Source: Nocardia cyriacigeorgica
Lineage (GTDB): Bacteria > Actinomycetota > Actinomycetes > Mycobacteriales > Mycobacteriaceae
Reading direction: 5' to 3'
Assembly (NCBI RefSeq): GCF_010858045.1
Contig: NZ_JAAGVC010000020.1
Span: 50,131-98,112 of the forward strand
DNA: 47,982 bases
Shown here: in pieces, positions 42,523-47,982 of the stretch
How the letters are laid out: every line of letters begins with the position of its first letter
Position numbering within the stretch: position 1 is the stretch's first letter
Translations under genes and position numbers: made by a program
Notes under the pieces: model-generated
What the model saw: the letters and a program-made list of their open reading frames with translations, nothing else
Told to the model about the DNA's origin: nothing
The model's database searches: none

Positions 42523-42540
42523 CATATTACCGGCCAGTAA
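42523..42540 (-). promoter_or_regulatory. fadE5-distal TTAC-N6-GTAA operator with embedded -10
   Basis: On the minus strand TTACTGGCCGGTAA (42540-42527) continues into TAATAT (42529-42524). Its centre lies 27 bp from that of the proximal site, near two and a half helical turns. Confidence 0.55.
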
Positions 42541-42626
42541 GGCGGTCGCAAAGACGAAATCAGCCAATGTGACGCGATGAACACGCCACCCCTCGCCGGG
42601 CCGGCGGCTGGCAGCTGACCTGCGGT

Positions 42627-42632
42627 TACTGT
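42627..42632 (+). promoter_or_regulatory. -10 hexamer for a leaderless hydrolase mRNA
   Basis: TACTGT fits TANNNT and lies 5 nt before the GTG at 42638, with no Shine-Dalgarno in between apart from GAGG overlapping the gap. Confidence 0.35.
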
Positions 42633-42637
42633 GAGGT

Positions 42638-43243
42638 GTGCGGATCGAGACGAGTGCCGGGCCCGCCGAGGTGCAGCTGCGCCGTCCGCGCGGCGCCGGG
42701 TTCCTCCTGCTGCTGACCCACGGCGCGGGTGGCGGCGTCGATACCAAAGACATTCTGGCTGTTCGCGATTCGGCCCTCGACGCCGGTGGGGCGGTGGGCC
42801 TGGTGACCCAGCCGTACCGGGTCGCGGGCGGGCGGGCGCCAGGATCGGCGGTGAAACAGGACGCGGCCTGGGTGGAGATCGTCGAGGCCGTGCGCAGGCG
42901 GGTGGGTAAGAAGCTGCCGCTCATCCAGGGTGGGCGCAGCAACGGGGCGCGGGTGGCGTGCCGGACCGCGATCGAGGTGGGCGCGCGCGGAGTGATCGCG
43001 CTGGCGTTCCCGCTGCATCCGCCGGGTAAGCCGGAGAAATCCCGGCGCGATGAGCTGCTGGCGACCGGCGATATCGAGGTGGTGGTGATCAACGGCGGTA
43101 GCGACCCGTTCGGCATCCCGGATCCGGGCGATGCCGCCGAGGTCTGCGTTATCCCGGGTCAGCCGCATTCTTTCCGGACGGGCTTCGACGTCATCGGTGC
43201 GACGGCGGGCAGATGGCTGACGCGATGGAGCGTCGTCGGATAG
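42638..43243 (+). CDS. Small alpha/beta hydrolase (KANL3/Tex30-like)
   Basis: A 201-residue cytosolic hydrolase of the KANL3/Tex30-like group. The opening strand and oxyanion loop are LLLLTHGAGGGVDTKD. The nucleophile elbow is QGGRSNGARVACR (G-R-S-N-G), the acid is in VVINGGSDPFG and the histidine in IPGQPHSFRTG, so the triad looks complete. Substrate unknown. GTG 42638 is the first start after the likely -10 and gives the normal length. It is divergent from fadE5 and shares the region with its two operators, but those -10 hexamers point away from this gene. Confidence 0.82.
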   Translation: MRIETSAGPAEVQLRRPRGAGFLLLLTHGAGGGVDTKDILAVRDSALDAGGAVGLVTQPYRVAGGRAPGSAVKQDAAWVEIVEAVRRRVGKKLPLIQGGRSNGARVACRTAIEVGARGVIALAFPLHPPGKPEKSRRDELLATGDIEVVVINGGSDPFGIPDPGDAAEVCVIPGQPHSFRTGFDVIGATAGRWLTRWSVVG

Positions 43244-43405
43244 CCCACTGGCCCGGACCGCGCGCACGGGCGTCGACCGCTGACGGACACAGGGCTTCCC
43301 GACCTGTTGAGGCCGGGGCGATATCTGACGCGCCTTGGTGCAGAGCGACGACTGATCGTGCCGTCCGGTCCACAGTCCAGCGGCCACGCCCTGTGGACTG
43401 TTCCC

Positions 43406-44095
43406 CTAGTCGGACGGCGCCGGCTGCTCCGGTTCCAGATCCGCCCGGGACGCGATGACCAGGGCGTCGATCGCGTCGCGGCCCTCGGTGGGGCGCTGGA
43501 TCCGGTCGGCGACCCTGATGTGGAGATCGGGGAGCCCCGCCAGATCGGCGACGATGTCGTCGGGCGTGAACAGAATCTCCGGGTCCTGTGGGCCGCCGTA
43601 ACCGTCGGTGAGATTGGTGCTGTCGTGGCCGAGCACCAGCAGGGTGGCGCCCGGGCTCAGCAGTCGCGCCACCTGCCGCACCAGGGGGCGGCGCTGGGCG
43701 GCGGGTAGATGCAGGAACACCATCAGCACGAGCTCGTAGGGGCCGGTGATGCCGGTCGACTCGAAATCGGTGAGGTCGGCGCACTGCCAGGTGAGCCGCT
43801 CCCGGACCGAGCGCGACAGCCGGGTCGCGACCGTGCGCCCCTTATCGATGCCCACCTGCGAGAAGTCCACCGCGTGTACCCGCCAGCCGTGGGTGGCCAG
43901 CCACAGCGCGTTGCGGCCCTCGCCGCAGGCCAGGTCGAGCGCGCGCGGCAGATCGGGGACGACGCCGTCGGGGCCCGGATGCAGCGGCGTCACCCGATCC
44001 AGCCCGAAGACGTGCTCCACCACGGTGCTGTTCGGCGGTGCGCCCCACACCAATTCACCCTGCGCGTACCGCGCATCCCATTCGGCCGCGTCCAT
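43406..44095 (-). CDS. Class I SAM-dependent methyltransferase (TehB/thiopurine-type)
   Basis: A 229-residue methyltransferase; acceptor unknown. It opens WDARYAQGELVWGAPPNS, which is typical of TehB/UbiE-like small-molecule methyltransferases. Motif I is ALDLACGEGRNALWLATHGW, motif II HAVDFSQVGIDKGR, followed by YELVLMVFLHLP and LLSPGATLLVLGHDS. ATG 44095 is used; no strong Shine-Dalgarno. It converges on the small hydrolase gene with 162 bp between. Possible role in detoxification of oxyanions or small molecules, by analogy only. Confidence 0.87.
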   Translation of the reverse strand: MDAAEWDARYAQGELVWGAPPNSTVVEHVFGLDRVTPLHPGPDGVVPDLPRALDLACGEGRNALWLATHGWRVHAVDFSQVGIDKGRTVATRLSRSVRERLTWQCADLTDFESTGITGPYELVLMVFLHLPAAQRRPLVRQVARLLSPGATLLVLGHDSTNLTDGYGGPQDPEILFTPDDIVADLAGLPDLHIRVADRIQRPTEGRDAIDALVIASRADLEPEQPAPSD

Positions 44096-44178
44096 AGCGG
44101 CCAGTGTATTGACCCCCACCGGGGTGCCTCGGCAACCCGGCGGCCCCGCTGCCCGCCTCAGCGGTCCGTGAGCCCAGT

Positions 44179-44214
44179 GCTGACCAGCCCGCACCTAGGG
44201 GCGAGCTGGTCAGC
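44179..44214 (-). terminator. Hairpin between the esterase-like and methyltransferase genes
   Basis: GCTGACCAGC (44179-44188) and GCTGGTCAGC (44205-44214), perfect 10-bp arms, 16-nt loop. On the minus strand it lies 157 bp past the esterase-like gene stop and 83 bp before the methyltransferase start. It could be a terminator or a regulator site. Confidence 0.45.
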
Positions 44215-44371
44215 GTGACACCCCGGCAAAACCCCGCCGCGCGTCACCGCTCCGACCCGGCGCATTCGGCCCGCTGCGCGGCTGCGCTCGCGATCACGCG
44301 TGCGTTGGTCTCGTTCGCTGTCGTTGTGAACCGGTGTCACCGGGCCCGTCCCCGGCTGTGCGACCGCGCGA

Positions 44372-45595
44372 TCAGGCGGCGAACTCCGGCAGCCACTCCA
44401 CGGGCGTCGACGCACGAACGTGGATCAGCACGTCGAAGGCGTCGGCGAGCGAGCCGACCGTGATGAAGGCTTCATCGTCCTTGGCCGGGTCGTAGATCCC
44501 GCTGATCGTGCGCATTTTCACCGGCCCGCGCCGCCACCGGTCGACCGGTTCGGGAGCGTCGCCGTGCAGATCGACGAAGAAGGCGGGCAGATCGATCGCG
44601 CCGAGCTGGGCGTCGATCAGGTCGGGCGCCGGGTCCGGTGCGATCGCGACACCGAGATCGCCGTGATGGAAGCCGACCGCGACGGCGCGGTACTGCGCGC
44701 CGAATTCGGCCCGCAGATGGACCCCCGCGCCGCGGAATAGGGCCGGGTCGGTGCGCCCGACTCCGGCGTCGGCCCCCGCGGTATGACCGATCCCGTCCCA
44801 GTAGACGATCTTCGCGCCGGTCCGTCGCTGCCGCTCGATGATGGTCTCGGCCGAACGCCGCTCGTCCCTGGCGAATCCGCCCTGACCGGCGACGCTGTAC
44901 TGATGGAAATCGACGATCATCCGCATGCGCGCGGCGATCTCCTCGGGGACCCCGGCCAGCTGTTCGATCAGGTGCAGGGCATCACGGGCGTGTTCGATGA
45001 ACGGGCGGCCGGGATGAATCCCCTGGTGACGCTGTACATGTTCGTCCACGCGGTGCGCGGTGCGGATCGGATCGAGATGGGATCGCAGCTGTGCCAGCGC
45101 ATCCGGTGCCTCGGTGCGGACGTGATCGAGCACGGCGTCGTAATCGGCGGGTTCGGCGGCGGGCGGTTCGATGCCGAACACCGTGACCGGGTCGTCGGGA
45201 TGCTGTTCGTTGAACGCGCGGATCCAGTCGAGGGCGGCCACCATGTCCGCGGTCCGCCACGGCCGCCAGGCCCCGGCGAGCGCTGTCGCCGGATCGCCCT
45301 GGCCGGTGCGGACGTAGGCGTCGAGCCGTTCGCCGGAGCGGGCGCCGTCCTGGATCGCCAGGGCCCGGAAACCGTGCTGCTGCACCAGCGCCCGGAAGAT
45401 GCGCTCGCGCACGCCGAAGGTCTGCCGGGAGAACCGGGTCGACTCGCCGATGCCCACGACGCTCGCCTCGGCGAGTCGCGCGATCAGCGGATCGAGATCG
45501 GCGCCGACTGCGTCGGATTCGGTGCGCAGCGGGCGGGCGCGTGCCCGCAGCCACTGCTGGGTTTCGGCGATGTCCGAGATCAGTTGCGCGGTCAT
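44372..45595 (-). CDS. Erythromycin-esterase-family protein with altered active site
   Basis: A 407-residue member of the erythromycin esterase (EreA/EreB) fold. The match is clear in VVGIGESTRFSRQTFGVRER, FGIEPPAAEPADYDAVLDHV, MRMIVDFHQYSVAGQGGFAR and KIVYWDGIGHTAG. Active EreB-type enzymes have GExTH and a Glu in the next strand (E43, H46, E74 of EreB). Here the first is GESTR (Glu51 kept, Arg54 for His) and the second reads AIQDG (Gln82 for Glu); one histidine of the later AHNxH motif also appears missing. Macrolide hydrolysis is therefore doubtful; many relatives have unknown roles. ATG 45595 has GGGAGG about 6 nt upstream. Confidence 0.82.
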   Translation of the reverse strand: MTAQLISDIAETQQWLRARARPLRTESDAVGADLDPLIARLAEASVVGIGESTRFSRQTFGVRERIFRALVQQHGFRALAIQDGARSGERLDAYVRTGQGDPATALAGAWRPWRTADMVAALDWIRAFNEQHPDDPVTVFGIEPPAAEPADYDAVLDHVRTEAPDALAQLRSHLDPIRTAHRVDEHVQRHQGIHPGRPFIEHARDALHLIEQLAGVPEEIAARMRMIVDFHQYSVAGQGGFARDERRSAETIIERQRRTGAKIVYWDGIGHTAGADAGVGRTDPALFRGAGVHLRAEFGAQYRAVAVGFHHGDLGVAIAPDPAPDLIDAQLGAIDLPAFFVDLHGDAPEPVDRWRRGPVKMRTISGIYDPAKDDEAFITVGSLADAFDVLIHVRASTPVEWLPEFAA

Positions 45596-45765
45596 GATGG
45601 TCCTCCCGATTGATCGTGTGTGATCCCCAGGCTCGTACATCAACCTTTGTTCAGGTCAAGTTCGTCATCGGGGCCTTCGATTCGCTCGGGTGCGCCGTGG
45701 GGCTGGTCCGTCGACGCGTAACGCTGCGGCCGTCAGCCGCGCTGTGCGCGGGCTCGGAAACGCGA

Positions 45766-45795
45766 CGATGCCCGCGCCGGGCAGCGCGGGCATCG
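45766..45795 (-). terminator. Terminator hairpin after the second DUF4185 gene
   Basis: CGATGCCCGCGC and GCGCGGGCATCG (12 bp, perfect) with a 6-nt loop, 17 bp past the DUF4185 copy 2 stop on the minus strand. No long U-run, but TCGCGTTTCC follows. Confidence 0.7.
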
Positions 45796-45812
45796 ACGAC
45801 CTTGGATCGGGT

Positions 45813-46916
45813 CTACAGGCGGGTGCGCATCAGCAGCACGTTGTACTGGCTGTGCACCGTGGTGAGGAAGTAGAGATCGCTCCCGGTCTGATACGGGAAG
45901 ATCGAAGGCGCATACGCGGTGGGCAACGCCCGGGTATCGATCAGCACCTCGGGCGCACTCCACGGACCCACCGGCGAGGATGCGCGGCGCATGACGACCG
46001 AGTTCCACGGATCGGTGGTGAGCGAGATGAACTGGCCGAGATAGTCGTTGTACATCACCGACAGCTCGCCGACGCCGTGCATGATGGGCGCCGCCTTGTT
46101 CACATCGCGGATCCAGCCGGCGCCGTCCCAGTATTCGTAGGCGCCGAGATTCTGGATATCCGGCTCACGCACCCGCGAAATGTAGGCGGCGTTGTCGCGG
46201 CCGGACGGCGTGCCGTAGACGTAGACGAAGCCACCGTCCTTCACGAAGGCGTTCATCTGGAAGTTGGCGTTGCCGCCCTCGTTCGGGCGCCGGGTGGCGG
46301 TGAGATCGGCCCAGGTCTCGCCGTTGTCGGCGGAGGCGGCCAGGCCGGAGAAGTTGGTGGTCCATTCGCCGGGCGCGTCCCAGGTCTTCACCGACATGGT
46401 GCTCATGTACTGCACGCCGCCCACCGAGATGCCCGCGGTGGGGATGCGGCTGATCTCGAGGAACGGAATCTTCGGGCTCGGAATCAGATCGCGGGCCTGG
46501 CCGAAGACATCGCGCACCACGCTGTCGAAGTAGATGCCGCCGGAGGGATCCTTGGTGTGGCTGCGCACCAGAATATTGCTGCGCCACGCCCACATGCTGC
46601 CCGCGAGCAGGTTCGGGAAGCCGAGGCCCGCGGTATCGCCGAAGGCGGTGAGCATCTCGCCGTGGCCGTTGTCCCACATGATGCCGAGGTCGGTGCCGAG
46701 CACGTTGTAGTTCTGCGTGACGTTGGGGCTGGCCATGCCCGTCACCTGGAAGACGGCTTGGGTGCGGCCCGGCAGGTTCGGCAGGCCGTTGGTGCCGTTG
46801 AGCACCGGGATCGGGTTGATGGCGTTGGGGTTTGCCGTGGCCGGGGCGGTCGCGGTGAGAAGCAGGGCCGAGGCGCCCGCGAGCGCGGACATCAGGATGG
46901 ACGCGGTTCTGCTCAC
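45813..46916 (-). CDS. Secreted DUF4185 (GH183-type endo-D-arabinanase family) protein, copy 2
   Basis: A 367-residue exported paralogue of the protein at 39189-40283. The signal peptide is ASILMSALAGASALLLTATA with cleavage near TANP. It repeats the same landmarks: NVLGTDLGIMWDNGHGEMLT, AFGDTAGLGFPN, SRIPTAGISVGGVQYMSTMS, VYGTPSGRDNAAYISRVREP and APSIFPYQTGSDLYFLTTVH. Differences include an insert RDVFGQARDLIPSPKIP. Between the copies lie fadE5 and four other genes, so this is a dispersed rather than tandem duplication. GTG 46916 has GGAGGG about 9 nt upstream; the open frame to 47075 is not signal-like. Confidence 0.88.
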   Translation of the reverse strand: MSRTASILMSALAGASALLLTATAPATANPNAINPIPVLNGTNGLPNLPGRTQAVFQVTGMASPNVTQNYNVLGTDLGIMWDNGHGEMLTAFGDTAGLGFPNLLAGSMWAWRSNILVRSHTKDPSGGIYFDSVVRDVFGQARDLIPSPKIPFLEISRIPTAGISVGGVQYMSTMSVKTWDAPGEWTTNFSGLAASADNGETWADLTATRRPNEGGNANFQMNAFVKDGGFVYVYGTPSGRDNAAYISRVREPDIQNLGAYEYWDGAGWIRDVNKAAPIMHGVGELSVMYNDYLGQFISLTTDPWNSVVMRRASSPVGPWSAPEVLIDTRALPTAYAPSIFPYQTGSDLYFLTTVHSQYNVLLMRTRL

Positions 46917-47077
46917 AGGGGTGGGCCCTCCGGGGTCGCGCCGAAACGGGCCTCGATCCACGGAACGCACGCGTGTGTCGTGCACCACATTTCGACTGGC
47001 TGGCAAATCGTCGGAAATGCTAGCAGTGAAATCCCCAGAATTGGGGGGTTGCGCCTGCGACCGGGCGATTCCCAAAC

Positions 47078-47839
47078 CTATTTCGGTGTTTTTCCACCCG
47101 ATCCCAATGCTCGCCGCACGATCAGCGGCAACTGCGCAGCACGCTCGAGGGCGAACGCGCGGCGGGCCGAGGCGTGCCAGGCGCGGTCGATGAGGCGCTT
47201 GGCGGCGGCGACGGCGTCGGGCGGACGGGCCGCGATGCGGTCGGCGAGCTTCTCGGCCTCGGCCATCGGATCGGCGCTGATCTCGGTGATCAGCCCGATT
47301 CGGGCGGCGTGCGCGGCGTCGACGGTGTCGGCGGTCATGGCGAGCAGCAGGGCCTGATCGGCGCCGACGAGCCGGGCCAGCGTCGCGGTGCCGGTCATAT
47401 CCGGAATGAGACCGTGCTTCACCTCCATCACCGAGTATTCGGAATCGGGGGTGGCGAAACGGAAATCGGCGGCGAGGGCCAGCTGCAGGCCGCCGCCGTA
47501 GCAGCGCCCGTGGACGACCGCGATCACCGGAACGGGCAGCCGGCGCCAGGCCCAGCAGGCCTCCTGGAAGGTATTGGTGCCGCGCCAGGGCAGCGGAACG
47601 AAGTTGCGCACGATGGCGAGCGGATCGCCGGTGGCCGCGGCGATATCGAGTCCGCTGCTGAAGCTCGGCCCCGCGCCGGAGAGGATGACCGCGCGCACGT
47701 CGCGCCGCTCGGCCACCGCGTGCGCGGCACTCACCAGATCGCGCAGCATCTCGATGGTCAGGCCGTTGTGCTTGTCCGGCCGGTTCAGCGTGACGTAGGC
47801 ACGTTCACCTTCGAACCGCACCGCGATGTGTGAGCCCAT
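47078..47839 (-). CDS. Crotonase-family protein, dienoyl-CoA-isomerase-like
   Basis: An enoyl-CoA hydratase/isomerase-fold protein of 253 residues. Oxyanion-hole segments are GPSFSSGLDI and GRCYGGGLQLALAADFRFAT. In the catalytic region MEVKHGLIPDMTGTATLARL, the Glu of MEV and Asp of PDM fall at the positions of the acid pair in Delta3,5-Delta2,4-dienoyl-CoA isomerase, where simple hydratases have a Glu and a glycine-rich PGAGGT; isomerisation of unsaturated acyl-CoAs is a reasonable guess. ATG 47839 lies 6 nt after TAAGAT, so the mRNA is probably leaderless. The TTAC-N6-GTAA operator covers that promoter, linking the gene to fadE5, fadA2 and fabG4. Confidence 0.87.
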   Translation of the reverse strand: MGSHIAVRFEGERAYVTLNRPDKHNGLTIEMLRDLVSAAHAVAERRDVRAVILSGAGPSFSSGLDIAAATGDPLAIVRNFVPLPWRGTNTFQEACWAWRRLPVPVIAVVHGRCYGGGLQLALAADFRFATPDSEYSVMEVKHGLIPDMTGTATLARLVGADQALLLAMTADTVDAAHAARIGLITEISADPMAEAEKLADRIAARPPDAVAAAKRLIDRAWHASARRAFALERAAQLPLIVRRALGSGGKTPK

Positions 47840-47845
47840 GGCATT

Positions 47846-47862
47846 ATCTTACTCTGCGGTAA
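47846..47862 (-). promoter_or_regulatory. TTAC-N6-GTAA operator with embedded -10 upstream of the crotonase gene
   Basis: On the minus strand TTACCGCAGAGTAA (47862-47849) continues into TAAGAT (47851-47846), 6 nt from the ATG at 47839. The repressor site, -10 and leaderless start overlap in under 30 bp. Confidence 0.6.
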
Positions 47863-47982
47863 GTTCGTCCGTGGGGCGCTTTCGAGCACGCCGCGGCCCA
47901 CGGTCCGCGGCATCGGTTCGCTGAGCGGGAGAGCGAGCCGAAGCCGGGTCACGCGGGGCCCGGCTCGAATAGTGTCGATCCC

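Noticed and set aside
1..47982. CRISPR arrays, tRNA/rRNA genes, insertion sequences, phage genes
   Set aside because: No regular direct repeats with spacers, no cloverleaf with CCA-end context, and no transposase, integrase or phage proteins were seen on either strand.

Overview
The window is high-G+C DNA from a mycolic-acid actinomycete (order Mycobacteriales), most likely a Nocardia or close relative. The main evidence is gene order. Reading left to right, the aldehyde dehydrogenase, methyltransferase, GT4 glycosyltransferase, polytopic membrane protein, DUF3068 protein, acyltransferase, AftD, DUF2613 peptide, LpqI, TetR, HtdX, FabG4, FadA2 and FadE5 follow the order and strands of the Mycobacterium tuberculosis block Rv0223c-Rv0244c. 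Several genes sit between these that I do not recall in that block: a lipid-linked-sugar-flippase-like protein, an isochorismate synthase, a universal stress protein, a DUF5685 protein with a cysteine-rich tail, and a long accessory stretch between fadA2 and fadE5. The genus call rests on recalled synteny and protein similarity, not on a search.

Layout. 0.3-15.8 kb is an envelope block: aldehyde dehydrogenase, methyltransferase, GT4, a GT-C-like membrane protein translationally coupled to a flippase-like protein, PgfA (DUF3068), an OafA-type acyltransferase, the giant arabinofuranosyltransferase AftD, and a 56-residue DUF2613 membrane peptide. 15.9-18.9 kb holds an EntC-type isochorismate synthase, a universal stress protein and the beta-N-acetylglucosaminidase lipoprotein LpqI. 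19-25 kb holds a TetR regulator, DUF5685, and the lipid genes fabG4-htdX, divergent from fadA2. 25-38.9 kb is accessory: a dihydrofolate-reductase-like remnant, a two-gene secreted cassette whose second member is a lipase fold without its nucleophile, a secreted alpha/beta hydrolase, a MarR/GbsR-type regulator beside an ABC exporter, an EcsC-like protein, a 6-phosphogluconate dehydrogenase, a VanW-domain envelope protein and an XRE regulator. 39-48 kb holds fadE5, two DUF4185 (GH183-type D-arabinanase family) secreted proteins, a small hydrolase, a methyltransferase, an erythromycin-esterase-like protein with a degenerate active site, and a crotonase.

How the parts connect. The most coherent new signal is a 14-bp inverted repeat, TTAC-N6-GTAA (one copy with one mismatch). 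It occurs upstream of the tetR gene, between the divergent fabG4 and fadA2 genes as a perfect palindrome, twice upstream of fadE5, and just upstream of the terminal crotonase. At every copy the right half-site runs into a -10 hexamer (TAATAT, TAAGTT, TAGCAT, TAAGAT) pointing at the gene. This suggests one TetR repressor controlling a dispersed fatty-acid regulon through promoter-embedded operators. A second theme is D-arabinan: AftD builds arabinan, and two DUF4185 proteins belong to a family now known to cleave it.

No tRNA, rRNA, insertion sequence, CRISPR array or phage gene was recognised. Many genes lack a Shine-Dalgarno sequence but have a TANNNT hexamer 5-6 nt before the start codon, as expected for leaderless mRNAs.
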